Positions 50,901 to 59,809 are shown, counted from the first letter of the stretch. The stretch: 64,000 nucleotides of DNA from an uncultured Desulfobacterales bacterium (GCA_947259495.1 CAMYLV010000009.1:28073-92072); one strand, 5' to 3'. Translations and numbers: made by a program. The notes: a model not told the origin generated them from the letters alone.

Positions 50901-52278
50901 TCTCTGTGGCCAGCCATTCCACGCCATTGGCAAAACCAAAGGCACCGTTAAGGGAACTCAGAGCGCATAGGGCGGTTCGCATGCGGGCGTAGGTTTCGGA
51001 TTGCTCTGCCAGCCTGGGATTATCATGGGTTTCGGAAAAATGCACCGTTATGCCGTCTGTTCCAGAAATATCAATGGCTTCGGGCAGATAATGTTCGATC
51101 TGACCGCGGTCATAATTTTGAAAGAGCTCTGAATAAGCCCAATTTAAGTTGGCCCTGTTTAACAGCTCGCGGGTCACTGAAATTTTGCCGCCCAAACCTT
51201 CGAGTAAAAAAATCACTTCCGGAAATTGCGCCCGCACCTTGGCAACGATGTAGCGCCAGGCCGCCAGCGGTATCATATAACCGGCATCACAGCGGAAACC
51301 ATCCACCCCCCGCCGACACCACTTGAGGAAAACATCTGCCATGTAGTGCCACAGTTCGGGTTGTGAATAATCTAATTTCGTCAGGTCTTCCCAGGCAACG
51401 CCCCAGGCGCTGGGCACTTCGATACGGCCTTCAGGGCTTCTGACCAGCCATTGCGGATGAGCTTCATGCAGGCGCGCGGCCCAGCCGGTGTGGTTGATGG
51501 CAATATCGATCAGGATTTTGGCATTGCGCAGGTGCACAGCGTCCACCAGTTCGATAAATTGCTCCAGCGGCGTGGCATGCGGATCGAATGCCGCCTGGGC
51601 GGGATCAACCTCTGTAAAGCTCAAGGCGGCGTAAGGGCTGCCGAATCTTCCCATGCGTCCATAGGTTGTAGGGGTGGGATGGATGGGAAGTAGCAAAAGC
51701 ATGCGGCACCCGAGCTCACCGATAATAAAGTCAAGTTCTCCGATCAGATCACGAAAGGTCCCCGAAGGCGGAATAACGGTATAACCGCTTTTGTCCAGTT
51801 TCTGAACGCACTGCGTCTCAGATGGTTCAAGTACCTGGCGACCGGCTTTATTGGGACCGAATTGCCGCACAAAGGCATTGTAAATGGTGTTGGCGCAACA
51901 GGCATCGGCCGATTCTACGTTAACGGCGATGTTCGGCCCCGGCGGCCAGGTCGGTTGGACCGCGCCTTCTTTCAGAAAATAGCATTTGGCTTCAAAATGA
52001 CCGGCCTCGCATAACGGCAGGGTCACTACAAAACACCGGTCATCCAAACGCTGCATGGGAAGGTCAAACCAGGCTTTTCCGAGAGGCGTTTTCTTTTTTT
52101 CGACCGCTTGGATAATTTCATCTCTGATTGTACTGGCGTGACCGATATTGGTGCGTACCCATGCGGTGCCGGATTGGGAACGCTGCAATTTAAGGGTTAA
52201 CGTCTGCATGTCTCCGCAAAAGCGCACCAGGCGCGTTCCCGAAGGGGGATCTTGAACGATTTGGTCGTCTTGAGTCAT
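47959..52278 (-). CDS. Bifunctional glycogen debranching enzyme (GH13 transferase plus amylo-1,6-glucosidase)
   Basis: A 1439-residue two-enzyme protein. Residues about 1-620 form a GH13 4-alpha-glucanotransferase: ILIDIAINHTGWAARLHEAH, the nucleophile Asp in GVDGFRCDAGYMIPLAAW, the Glu in VIFLLEGLGG, and VHFSETHDNPRLAEQ. A beta-rich middle (about 650-1050) precedes a C-terminal GDE_C (GH133) alpha/alpha-barrel: GYPWFLDWGRDALIFVRGLV, NGTLPNMIQAENDANRNTSD, PLWLIKACADWV and AYHNGTAWTWLFPSFCEAW. This is the eukaryote-like debranching architecture. It acts before phosphorylase on limit dextrins. First gene of the minus-strand cluster; its ATG at 52278 has no strong ribosome-binding site. Confidence 0.88.
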   Translation of the reverse strand: MTQDDQIVQDPPSGTRLVRFCGDMQTLTLKLQRSQSGTAWVRTNIGHASTIRDEIIQAVEKKKTPLGKAWFDLPMQRLDDRCFVVTLPLCEAGHFEAKCYFLKEGAVQPTWPPGPNIAVNVESADACCANTIYNAFVRQFGPNKAGRQVLEPSETQCVQKLDKSGYTVIPPSGTFRDLIGELDFIIGELGCRMLLLLPIHPTPTTYGRMGRFGSPYAALSFTEVDPAQAAFDPHATPLEQFIELVDAVHLRNAKILIDIAINHTGWAARLHEAHPQWLVRSPEGRIEVPSAWGVAWEDLTKLDYSQPELWHYMADVFLKWCRRGVDGFRCDAGYMIPLAAWRYIVAKVRAQFPEVIFLLEGLGGKISVTRELLNRANLNWAYSELFQNYDRGQIEHYLPEAIDISGTDGITVHFSETHDNPRLAEQSETYARMRTALCALSSLNGAFGFANGVEWLATEKINVHDAPSLNWGAASNQIAAIRRLNHLLKVHPAFHAEVALSMHQQKDGNFIVLLRHHRNSEKKLLIIVNLDPDKQTTAAWDASTTGFVEPPFYDLLSGESVAPEESDKLHSLLLEPGQVLCLSARAEDLQQAQQYPEQPFSLPERIEQQRMSAKALEVVSFYRGIGHFANFDPFQAAQQLKEDPLAFCKQQVSSGRPPRVITWQWPQDLRREVMIPPDHFLLIRADSAFRVRMAAGDRTLASETSLPTADENHFALFLPPAIPQTLKPCTLSLSVYDQAERPGCIHEEAHVLLLPRSKDMRIKQTFNHSELLAEDFTFLGTNGRGAMLRSPVSWGKLTSRYDGLLAANLNRQFPADRWIMFSRCRAWVVFQGYSNALNMDCLERFRTSADGSGFWQYHIPTGQGEHVLLTVRMTMIADQNSVALRFFRHPAEDLPQRLADWEPVEIILRPDIESRIFHASTKAYKGPQDRWPQAVSAFSDGFDFTPDADHQLRIQMDQAAFVPEPEWLYMIHRPQDARRGHDPDSDLFSPGYLSVYVKGNQTVNLWATVGSSKEVSQANPPAADSMAEPALAESETKIAATEMLKNALDHYVVRRSDLKSVIAGYPWFLDWGRDALIFVRGLVAAGKTADARDILIQFARSEKNGTLPNMIQAENDANRNTSDAPLWLIKACADWVKAQDERQLLESDCGGRSVRQILFSIGQSLSSGAPNGVHMDPETGLIFSPTHFSWMDTNHPAGTPRQGYPIEIQALWYAALIFLAEIDPAETGRQWQQLAEQVQNSIQKYFWQPEFAFLSDCLHSAPGQTAQDSIADDSLRPNQLLAITLGAIDDTVKCQGILAACETLLVPGAIRSLADRPVRHEIKILHRGTLINDPRHPYCGRYEGDEDTRRKPAYHNGTAWTWLFPSFCEAWAMTYGEEGKATALAWLSSGAQLMEHGCLGHIPEILDGDYPHTPRGCDAQAWGASELLRVWLKLEKNNN

Positions 52279-52607
52279 TGTATTGAGGCCATGGGGGATT
52301 AGGTTGTGATTTGCTTTTTTTGGTCAGCCTATTAGATATAAAAATCGTCGTTAATTTGCAAAAGCATTTAAATTTACATTCCTCTGTTAAGATTTATACC
52401 GAACGGTGTCAAGGGGTCGTGCTGCGCAATTTTGAACTGAATTCAAACGCTTTGAGCACGGGGGTTTAATTCTAAATATAGAATTTCCTCTTGAAAAATA
52501 AAAAATATAAGCATAAGAAATAGTTAAAGATTTATCAGGCTTTGATTTTATTATAATTATAAAGTTCCACTGTATACCAGATAAACGGTAGCGCCAATAG
52601 GCTTTTA
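52279..52607. other. 329-bp divergent intergenic region
   Basis: No gene seen. It is AT-rich and must hold promoters for the debranching enzyme (leftward) and for the DUF2914/cyclase unit (rightward). A TTATTATAATTATAAAG segment near 52550 is a reasonable -10 region for the rightward unit, but I cannot point to a matching -35 with normal spacing. Confidence 0.4.
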
Positions 52608-53057
52608 ATGGGATGGGGACGAACCGCTATGAGATTTCGATGCGTGTTTATTTTGGTTGTTTTTGTTGTCGCTTACCTTTTTCCTTTCCTGCCATTTCCG
52701 TCTGCTAGAAATGCTCACAGCGCCGATGCACCCCAGTTAAAACTATTTCAGGCGCTGATGTGTGAAGAAATTTTTTCTAACGCCCCCCGCAACCCGACTA
52801 TCGTTTTTTCTGTCGAACAAAAGAAAGCGGTCTGTTTTACATCGTTCAGTGAGGTGCCGCAAATAACGATTATCTACCACCACTGGTATCATCGTGATGT
52901 ACCCAGCGCCAAAATTAGGTTAACGCTCAAGCCGCCCAGCTGGTCAACGTATAGCAGCATTCAGCTGCGAGAAACCGATATCGGTCCCTGGCGGGTAGAA
53001 ATAACCGATGAGACCGGCAATATTCTGTATGTTTTAAGATTCAGTGTTACGGAATAA
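52608..53057 (+). CDS. Exported DUF2914 protein
   Basis: A 149-residue protein with a signal-like N-terminus (MRFRCVFILVVFVVAYLFPF) and a DUF2914 domain: ALMCEEIFSNAPRNPTIVFS, the VCFTSF strand, ITIIYHHWYHRDVPSAKIRL, and RETDIGPWRVEITDETGNIL. DUF2914 has no known function but occurs in envelope proteins. ATG 52608 has AGG six bases before it; ATG 52629 would also keep the signal. It precedes the diadenylate cyclase by five bases, so they are likely one transcript. Confidence 0.75.
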   Translation: MGWGRTAMRFRCVFILVVFVVAYLFPFLPFPSARNAHSADAPQLKLFQALMCEEIFSNAPRNPTIVFSVEQKKAVCFTSFSEVPQITIIYHHWYHRDVPSAKIRLTLKPPSWSTYSSIQLRETDIGPWRVEITDETGNILYVLRFSVTE

Positions 53058-53062
53058 TCACC

Positions 53063-54496
53063 ATGGAAAATTTCGCTGTATTCATATCCTCCATTCGATG
53101 GCAGGACGTTGTTGATATCAGCTTAAACAGCTATATTCTTTTTCGTTTTTACGTTCTTTTCCGAGGGACAAATGTTTTTCGAGTCCTCATGGGCATGACC
53201 GTTTTGTGGTTTCTGCAGCGAATTGCCATCTCCCTGGGACTCATCGTCACCAGCTGGGTTGTCCAGGGCATTGTGGCGGTCGGTGCCATTATCATCATAG
53301 TTGTGTTTCGCAATGAAATCCGCCGGGTACTGCAGGCTAAAAATTTAAAATCCATCTTCTGGGGGCTGTCCTACAAAACGGCTACGACGCCTACGGAAAT
53401 TATTGCCGAAACCGTATTCCAAATGGCAGCACGCAAATGCGGTGCGTTGATCGTTTTTCCGGGCAAGGAGGATTTAAGCGACGCGGTGCAGGGGGGGACG
53501 CCCTGGAAAGGCCTGATCACCAAAGAAATGATAGCCAGTATATTCTGGCCCGATAATCCGGTGCACGATGGTGCCGCCATTGTTCAGGGAGATCAGATCA
53601 CGGTCGTGGGTGCGATCCTGCCGTTATCCGATCGTGAGGATATGCCGTCGCATTATGGTACCCGGCATCGAGCCGCTCTGGGACTGGCCGAAGCATCGGA
53701 TGCGCTGGTCATTGTTATATCAGAAGAAAGAGGCGATGTGCTGGTTGCCAAGGGAAACCGCCTACGGGAGATCAAGCAAAAACGGACGCTGGAGCACAAC
53801 ATACAGGAGCATGTGGGTACAGCAGCCGTCAATAAAGGGGCCGTTCGAAATGAAGCTCTTGAAATCGCGGCTGCCGCGATGCTGTCCATCGTATTTATTA
53901 CCGGTATCTGGTTCAGTGTTTCCCGAGGGCAGGATACGCTGGTTTCTCTCGATATCCCGGTGGATTATATCAATCGGACAGCCGGCACCCAAATTGTCGA
54001 CACCTCGGCAAAATCCGTTAGTCTGGTTTTAACCGGATCGGGTGCTCTGGTTAAATCGGTCACACCGGACCAGGTCGGTGTCCGGCTGGATTTGAGCAAA
54101 GCCGCTGTTGGACGCAATACGTTTACAATTACTTCTGATAGCATTTCCCTGCCGCCCGGTATTGTGTTGCGAGAGGTGACGCCATCTGAAGTGGACGTTA
54201 TGATCGATGAAACCATTAAAAGAGAATTACCGGTCCAAATCGATTGGGTGGGCGCACTTTCCGACAATCTGATTCTGGTGGATTCCGTTATCACTCCCTC
54301 TAATGTTGAAATCTTAGGCGGCAAACGTATTCTTGAAGGAATTGCGACGATTTATACGGAAAAAGTACTGCTTGATAAATTAAGTGGCAAAGGCGAAATT
54401 GCGGCCAACCTGGTTTTGACACCACCGTCTCTGAAAATGGCTCCAGGTTTCAAGGACAAGGTCACGATCCAATATTTGATTCGCGAAAGAGAATAG
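53063..54496 (+). CDS. Diadenylate cyclase with fused YbbR domains (CdaA-CdaR fusion)
   Basis: Makes cyclic di-AMP. The 477-residue membrane protein begins with about three helices (residues 15-90). The DAC domain follows with NPVHDGAAIV (Asp169, Gly170, Ala171) and GTRHRAALGLAE (Arg201, His202, Arg203), the two motifs needed for catalysis. After the cyclase a further hydrophobic helix (about residues 272-290, AAAMLSIVFITGIWFSVS) leads into two YbbR-type beta repeats (residues about 295-475, IPVDYINRTAG and LILVDSVITPSNVEILGG). In Firmicutes CdaA and its regulator CdaR (YbbR) are separate genes; here they are one chain. glmM, a common neighbour, is not present. Confidence 0.88.
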   Translation: MENFAVFISSIRWQDVVDISLNSYILFRFYVLFRGTNVFRVLMGMTVLWFLQRIAISLGLIVTSWVVQGIVAVGAIIIIVVFRNEIRRVLQAKNLKSIFWGLSYKTATTPTEIIAETVFQMAARKCGALIVFPGKEDLSDAVQGGTPWKGLITKEMIASIFWPDNPVHDGAAIVQGDQITVVGAILPLSDREDMPSHYGTRHRAALGLAEASDALVIVISEERGDVLVAKGNRLREIKQKRTLEHNIQEHVGTAAVNKGAVRNEALEIAAAAMLSIVFITGIWFSVSRGQDTLVSLDIPVDYINRTAGTQIVDTSAKSVSLVLTGSGALVKSVTPDQVGVRLDLSKAAVGRNTFTITSDSISLPPGIVLREVTPSEVDVMIDETIKRELPVQIDWVGALSDNLILVDSVITPSNVEILGGKRILEGIATIYTEKVLLDKLSGKGEIAANLVLTPPSLKMAPGFKDKVTIQYLIRERE

Positions 54497-54522
54497 TTTG
54501 ATTGTGGAATGCAGATGAACTG

Positions 54523-54595
54523 GGTAAAGCGCAAGGGGCATAGTATTTTTAATCTATATTTTACGCTTTGCGCCATGCGCTATGCCCTATGCTGT
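54523..54595. repeat. GCGCATGGC-type inverted repeat
   Basis: GTAAAGCGCAAGGGGCATAG near 54524 faces CGCCATGCGCTATGCCCTAT near 54570, forming an imperfect hairpin between two convergent genes. Likely a mirror repeat of the kind common between genes in this group, possibly serving as terminator. Confidence 0.55.
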
Positions 54596-54645
54596 GGTGA
54601 ATTATAACCCTTTCAGCGTGACTTCCAGACAACTAAGTTAGAAGC

Positions 54646-56049
54646 TCAGAAGGCCATATCGCTATTGATGACGGATCCCTTTTTGACCACCGCCGGAGTG
54701 CTCTGCGTGTTTTTGATCGACACCCTGCCTTGAATGGTAACCTCGCTTTCAAAATAGACATCACCTTCAATGTTGAGGGACTCACAGTCAAACAGAGAGG
54801 GCAGTCCATGTTTAAATCGTCGCTCCAGCAGATCTATTTTGCCATAAAAATTCGGATCCAGTTTTATCTTGACGGTTTCCGGTTTGCCGGCCGACAAGCG
54901 CTTCGGATTCAGACGGAGTTGATATCGATCTTCCAGGACATAGCAATCCGAACGCAGCGCCAGAAGATCATTGCAAGATTTGACCGGGAAAAATCGGGAT
55001 CGGGGTACCCGAACTGCGGTGGCACCGTCGAAAAGCGAAATAGCGGCCCCCATGGCGGTCTCAACCTGGTAGACGGCAGGGCTGTTTGCCTTCCTGGGAT
55101 CCACTGTTTTGGGGTTAAGGATCATGGGGAGATGAAGGGTCTGTTCCTTTTCAAACACCGTTTTCAAAGATTCTAAATTGATCCAGATGTTATTGGTGTT
55201 GAAAAAGCGGTAGCGTGTAATATCTTGAAATGCCTTTATTTCATCTTGCGGGCATTGGGCGGCTTCACGTAAAATCAGGCGCCCGTTGCGGTGTTTAGCC
55301 AGATGCCCGCCCTTGATATCCGCCGGGGTTTTTTCAGCCACCTCCATCATAAAGGGGAATTCGCATTCCGCAAAATATCCCAGCAGCCATGATTCCATCT
55401 GGGCGCCGAGATTATCCAGGTTGTGAATAAAGGCATACCGAATTCCGCTTTTTTGCAGGTTTTCAAGCATCCCGGAAGTATGAAGGGCGGTGTACACATC
55501 ACCGTGTCCCGGTGGATTCCATTCCAGGGCCTGATTTTTTGGCCAGGCAGTCGGTGATAGATCTTTTTGCTGGATTTTTGGAAACTTGTGCTGGATAAAC
55601 TGAAGGGGCGTTCGGGCAGGTTTAATTTTGGACAGGGCCGCGCGGGTTGCAGCGTGGGTATTAAAGCTGTTCATTAGCGCCAGCTGAACCCCGCTGTGAT
55701 CCGCCTGTTTTAAAATAATTTCAAGAAAGTTTTTTCCGTTTTTGGCTTCAATCAGCGACTTGGGCCCGGTTAACCCCATGGTCGTTCCCAGCCCGCCATT
55801 CAAAACGATTCTGACGCAATGTTTCAGAGCGCGCTGACCGGCAGCGGCGTATTTTTTTAAGTGATTAAAATCCTGGATATCCTTAAGCGCAACCGGTTGA
55901 ATTTCGCGATCATAGACCAGGCCGGTTTCACCGCTCAGCACCTGATTGTAGTAATAAGCGAAGGTGTCGATCACCAGCGGCTGCAGACCCTCGTTTTGCA
56001 TTTTGGCAACAAATGCGGGCAGATGGTCTTCAACCTCCGATTTAGGCAT
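54646..56049 (-). CDS. UTP-glucose-1-phosphate uridylyltransferase, eukaryote-like
   Basis: Makes UDP-glucose from UTP and glucose 1-phosphate. The 467-residue protein belongs to the eukaryotic-type UDPGP family, not the GalU type: VLNGGLGTTMGLTGPKSLIE (nucleotide-binding loop), ALMNSFNTHAATRAAL, the EWNPPGHGDVYTALHTSGML segment, and YAFIHNLDNLGAQMESWLLG. A C-terminal left-handed helix region follows. A GGAG site lies six bases before the ATG. It may supply sugar nucleotide for glycogen or envelope polysaccharide; it is separate from the glg cluster. Confidence 0.92.
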   Translation of the reverse strand: MPKSEVEDHLPAFVAKMQNEGLQPLVIDTFAYYYNQVLSGETGLVYDREIQPVALKDIQDFNHLKKYAAAGQRALKHCVRIVLNGGLGTTMGLTGPKSLIEAKNGKNFLEIILKQADHSGVQLALMNSFNTHAATRAALSKIKPARTPLQFIQHKFPKIQQKDLSPTAWPKNQALEWNPPGHGDVYTALHTSGMLENLQKSGIRYAFIHNLDNLGAQMESWLLGYFAECEFPFMMEVAEKTPADIKGGHLAKHRNGRLILREAAQCPQDEIKAFQDITRYRFFNTNNIWINLESLKTVFEKEQTLHLPMILNPKTVDPRKANSPAVYQVETAMGAAISLFDGATAVRVPRSRFFPVKSCNDLLALRSDCYVLEDRYQLRLNPKRLSAGKPETVKIKLDPNFYGKIDLLERRFKHGLPSLFDCESLNIEGDVYFESEVTIQGRVSIKNTQSTPAVVKKGSVINSDMAF

Positions 56050-56067
56050 TTAAATCTCCATAGTAAA

Positions 56068-56235
56068 AGGTTTAGGGTTCAACGTTCAGAGGTTTAAAGG
56101 TTTATTATCAAATTATTGAAAATTGAATATCCAGATAACCCGGGATCAAATGGCGAAGAACTTGTTCGAATTGTCGCTCTGGTGCCAAAAATTACAGAAC
56201 CCCTGAATCTTTGAACACCGAACCTCTGAACCTAC
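56068..56235. repeat. Intergenic GAACCT-type inverted repeat
   Basis: AGGTTTAGGGTTCAACGTTC near 56068 and GAACACCGAACCTCTGAACC near 56212 form imperfect arms around about 100 bases. Related to the repeat at 21136-21272. Between ilvE and the UGPase gene, both minus-strand. Confidence 0.65.
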
Positions 56236-57296
56236 GCAACTTGAACAACCCACCCCAGTGGATCCTCGGTCTTGCCATATTGAATGTCGGTGATGGCATT
56301 GTAGTATTTGAGGGCAACCGGGCCGACCTCGCCGCCGGATATGCTGATGACCTGGTCCCCGTATTTGATCTCGCCGACCGGTGAGATAACAGCTGCTGTC
56401 CCGGAACCGAAAACTTCCTGCAGTTTCCCGTCAGCATGGGCCTGCATTAACGTGTCGATGCTTATTTTTTTCTCAGACACGTTGTCGTTCCAGTGTTTGG
56501 CCAGCCGGATCACTGAATCCCGGGTGATTCCCGGCAGGATACTGCCGTTTAACGCGGGGGTGACGATTTCATCGTCAATCACGAAAAAGATGTTCATGGA
56601 ACCGACTTCTTCAAGATATTTTTGCTCGACACCATCCAGCCACAACACCTGCGAATAACCCTCTCTGTGGGCTTTTTCACTGGCCAGGATGCTGGCGGCG
56701 TAGTTGCCGGGCGTTTTGGCTTCGCCCACCCCGCCGCGCACCGCCCGAACGTATTCATGGGTTACCTGAATTTTGACCGGACTGAAGCCCTCGGGATAAT
56801 AGGCACCCACCGGTGAAAGGATGATGAAAAAACGATAGGTATGTGAAGCGCGCACGCCCAGATAGGGGTCCATTGCAATGATGGTTGGCCTTATGTAAAG
56901 CGACGTTTGCGGCGCCCCCGGAACCCAGTCTTTTTCCATTGTGAGAAGCTGTTTGAGTGCGCCGAGCGCAAGGTCTTCGTCGAGTTCAGGCATACACAGC
57001 CGTCGGCAGGAGCGATTCAAACGTCTAAAATTTTCCTGGGGTCTGAAAAGCTGAATGCTGCCGGATTGGGTTCGGTATGCTTTGAGTCCTTCGAAAGCGC
57101 CCTGAGCATAATGCAGAAACATGGTGGACGGATCCAGGGGCATGGGGGCGTAAGGTTCGATGCGCAATGAATGCCATCCCTTATCCGGCGTGTAATCCAT
57201 AATAAACATATAATCTGTGAATAGGGTCCCAAAACCCAGCTTGGATTCATCCGGCTTTTCTTTTAATGTTGCAGCTTCTGTCACGGTTAATTGCAT
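56232..57296 (-). CDS. ilvE: Branched-chain amino acid aminotransferase
   Basis: Transfers the amino group between glutamate and branched-chain 2-oxo acids, the last step of Val, Leu and Ile synthesis. The 354-residue class IV (fold type IV) aminotransferase is of the longer bacterial type II: MFLHYAQGAFEGLKAYRTQS, YIRPTIIAMDPYLGVR, the catalytic Lys region TPGNYAASILASEKAHREG, LEEVGSMNIFFVIDDEIVTP and FGSGTAAVISPVGEIKYGDQ. ATG 57296 is directly after AGGAGGATCCC. It follows the YkgJ-type gene region divergently. Confidence 0.95.
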   Translation of the reverse strand: MQLTVTEAATLKEKPDESKLGFGTLFTDYMFIMDYTPDKGWHSLRIEPYAPMPLDPSTMFLHYAQGAFEGLKAYRTQSGSIQLFRPQENFRRLNRSCRRLCMPELDEDLALGALKQLLTMEKDWVPGAPQTSLYIRPTIIAMDPYLGVRASHTYRFFIILSPVGAYYPEGFSPVKIQVTHEYVRAVRGGVGEAKTPGNYAASILASEKAHREGYSQVLWLDGVEQKYLEEVGSMNIFFVIDDEIVTPALNGSILPGITRDSVIRLAKHWNDNVSEKKISIDTLMQAHADGKLQEVFGSGTAAVISPVGEIKYGDQVISISGGEVGPVALKYYNAITDIQYGKTEDPLGWVVQVA

Positions 57297-57649
57297 GGGA
57301 TCCTCCTCCGCGATTCAAGAATTTATCTGATGCGTAATATGCTTTATGTTCATTCCTGAAGCTTGCATGAAAATTAATGAAAATATGAAAGCCTCCGACT
57401 TGTCCGCCTCTGGAGGACTCGTGCAAAATTCAGGTGACTCACTAATGGATATAGTATATTCAGGTGATAAATCAAGAAATAAGTTCTCATCGGAAGACAA
57501 AGATGGTAACCCGTGTGGAGCGGATTATCCTGATTCAGGTGGATCATAAACGCGGTTTATTGACATCGAGCGTTGCCTCAGATATAAGCGGTCATTTGAA
57601 TCTAAAAGTTGGCGCTTTGGGTAATCGTTTTATAGGAAAGGGATTTTGC
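57297..57649. other. 353-bp divergent intergenic region
   Basis: No confirmed gene. The frame of the downstream YkgJ-type protein is open back to 57464 and reads VERIILIQVDHKRGLLTSSV near 57515, which has an ACT-like look, but no ribosome-binding site supports translation from there. ATTCAGGTG occurs three times (near 57429, 57460, 57533). Confidence 0.4.
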
Positions 57650-58450
57650 ATGAGCGATACAGAACGAATGGCCAATGTCGAGCCGGTTCGGCTTGGCCCT
57701 AAAAGTCAGTTTAAATTTAAATGCCACCCGGGAGTGGAATGTTTCACCCAATGCTGCCGGGATATTAATATCATCCTGACGCCCTATGACATCATTCAGC
57801 TTAAAAATAAGCTGCAACTGAATTCCGAGGAATTTTTAGCACTTTATACCGAGCCGCAAATGCTGGAAAAAACCGGGCTGCCGGTTATTACGCTTAGGTT
57901 TCTGGAAGACGAAGAAACGGATTCGGACAGTAAACTGTGCCCCTTTGTCAAAGAAAACGGGTGCCTGGTCTACGACAACCGGCCAACCACCTGCCGCTAT
58001 TATCCACTGGGCGTTGCATCACTGAGCCACAAAGAAGATGCGGATGGAGACGAGTTCTATTTTTTTGTACATGAATCCCACTGCCTGGGGTTCAAGGAAG
58101 AAAAACTCTGGACGGTCAAAGAATGGCGCAAAGATCAAGGGGTCGATTTGCATGACAAAATCAATGCGGAGTGGACCGATCTGCTGGTTCGCAAGCGATC
58201 CTTCCCGCCCAATATGCAGCTGACCGAGAAGACGAAGAAAATGTTTTTTCTGGTGAGCTACAACATCGATAAATTTCGGGAATTTGTTTTTAAAAGTTCG
58301 TTTTTGGATCGTTACATGGTGGACAAAGCCGTCCTTAAGCGGGTCAAAGATGACGAAATCGAGCTGCTGAAATTTGGCTTGAGTTGGCTTAAATGGCTAC
58401 TGTTCAAGGAAGGCGATTTCAAACTTAAGCCCGGAGTTACTGATAAATGA
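57650..58450 (+). CDS. YkgJ-family Cys-cluster protein
   Basis: A 266-residue protein with the N-terminal cysteine cluster FKCHPGVECFTQCCRDINII and later NGCLVYDNRPTTCRYYPLGV with further Cys, the pattern of the YkgJ (Fe-S or Zn) family. The middle reads LTPYDIIQLKNKLQLNSEEF. Family proteins are thought to bind a metal cluster but have no agreed function. ATG 57650 is chosen because TATAGGAAAGGGATTTTGC precedes it and the family-like part starts here; an upstream start would add about 62 residues. It is convergent with the dapA-family gene. Confidence 0.75.
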   Translation: MSDTERMANVEPVRLGPKSQFKFKCHPGVECFTQCCRDINIILTPYDIIQLKNKLQLNSEEFLALYTEPQMLEKTGLPVITLRFLEDEETDSDSKLCPFVKENGCLVYDNRPTTCRYYPLGVASLSHKEDADGDEFYFFVHESHCLGFKEEKLWTVKEWRKDQGVDLHDKINAEWTDLLVRKRSFPPNMQLTEKTKKMFFLVSYNIDKFREFVFKSSFLDRYMVDKAVLKRVKDDEIELLKFGLSWLKWLLFKEGDFKLKPGVTDK

Positions 58451-58545
58451 GAAACAGGCAGTGAATCTTGAAGCCATCTCAAAACCCCTTTTTCATCGGT
58501 TTGTAACACCGCCATTGGCCAAGAGATGATGGTTTTTAAATCAGT

Positions 58546-59580
58546 TTAGTAGGATTTGTAGGCCAACCCTTCCAGGTATTTTTCATTTTCAAGGCGCTCG
58601 CCGATGTTCACATTAAAAAATTCAGCCACCGGCTGCAGGATTTCAGGCGCTGTTGTTTGCACCTTGCGCACGGCATCCAATACGGTTTGCAAACCGTTTT
58701 GTGTCAATTTGCCCAGCGGCTGCCGGCACATCCCCGACGGCATACCCAAAATGGACATCAGCGCTTTGTAGGCCAGCGGATTCCTTGCCCGGAAGGACAC
58801 CTCGCCATAAGGTGTCTGCTCGGTTGTTTTTACGGTTACCAGATTGAAAAGCGGCTCCAGTTTTTGCATCAACAACTTGGCTTCAGACGGGTCGTCTGCA
58901 TTGAGCAATCGAACCATTTCCGTGACGGCTTTCGGGGCCACGTTGGACGCCACCGAGATAACCCCGGCGCCTTTGATTTGAGGGTCCGTCATCATGTCAT
59001 AAGTTATTCCATCATCGCCGGATAAAATCATAAAATCAGGCCCGCAACATTCCCGGGTGCGCTTCATATTATCGATGCTGCCGGTGGCTTCCTTTACCGT
59101 CCTGACATTGGGGTATTCTTTATACAACAGGGCCAGGTCCGGCGGAAATAATTGGGTTCCCGTCCGGCCCGGAATGACGTAGGGGATAATATCGAGATCT
59201 TTAAAGGCCGCGGCGATCGGGGCAATGTATTCTTTACGAATTTCAAGCGAGCTGGGGCCATTGTAATACGGTTCCACCAGCAATGCGGCATCGGCCCCCA
59301 CTTCAGCCGCATGTTGAGTTGCTGCCAGGGACTCTGTGGTATTGTTGCTGCCGGTACCGGCAATGCACAGACACTTGCCTTTGGCCTTTTGGGCGATTGC
59401 TTCGGTTACTTTATTATGTTCATCCCAGGTGAGAACCGGGCTTTCCCCCGTGGTCCCAACAGCCAGAATGCCGGTGATGCCGTTTTGAATCTGGAAATCG
59501 GCCAGTTTTTCCAGGCCTTCATAGTCAACGGCATTGTTGATAAATGGTGTAATGATTGCGGTATAACATCCTGCTTTCAT
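58546..59580 (-). CDS. dapA: Dihydrodipicolinate synthase family protein (DapA type, long)
   Basis: Class I aldolase of the DapA/NAL superfamily; DapA condenses pyruvate and aspartate semialdehyde in lysine synthesis. Seen: GITGILAVGTTGESPVLTWD, PYYNGPSSLEIRKEYIAPIA and the Schiff-base Lys in NVRTVKEATGSIDNM. The 344 residues exceed the usual 290 by about 50, with a C-terminal extension (QPVAEFFNVNIGERLENEKY). That extension and the isolated position leave room for a related aldolase instead of true DapA. Start ATG 59580 follows GGGGGCTATC. It is separate from any other lysine gene. Confidence 0.8.
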   Translation of the reverse strand: MKAGCYTAIITPFINNAVDYEGLEKLADFQIQNGITGILAVGTTGESPVLTWDEHNKVTEAIAQKAKGKCLCIAGTGSNNTTESLAATQHAAEVGADAALLVEPYYNGPSSLEIRKEYIAPIAAAFKDLDIIPYVIPGRTGTQLFPPDLALLYKEYPNVRTVKEATGSIDNMKRTRECCGPDFMILSGDDGITYDMMTDPQIKGAGVISVASNVAPKAVTEMVRLLNADDPSEAKLLMQKLEPLFNLVTVKTTEQTPYGEVSFRARNPLAYKALMSILGMPSGMCRQPLGKLTQNGLQTVLDAVRKVQTTAPEILQPVAEFFNVNIGERLENEKYLEGLAYKSY

Positions 59581-59809
59581 GATAGCCCCCTTACGGTAAA
59601 TACACCTTGTTTTATCCCTGTAAAGTCTTAATATTAAGGGTATTCAAACGGTAGTTAAAAGCAAAATTGATGTCAAGTAAAAAGATGGGTGCCGTGTTGA
59701 GCGCTTGAAAAACTCTCATGTTTCCTGTACAAGCCATTTCATTGTTCTGATGATCTGAAATTTATAGCATAATCTAAATCTAAGAATTCTGACAGAAGGA
59801 AACCATACC

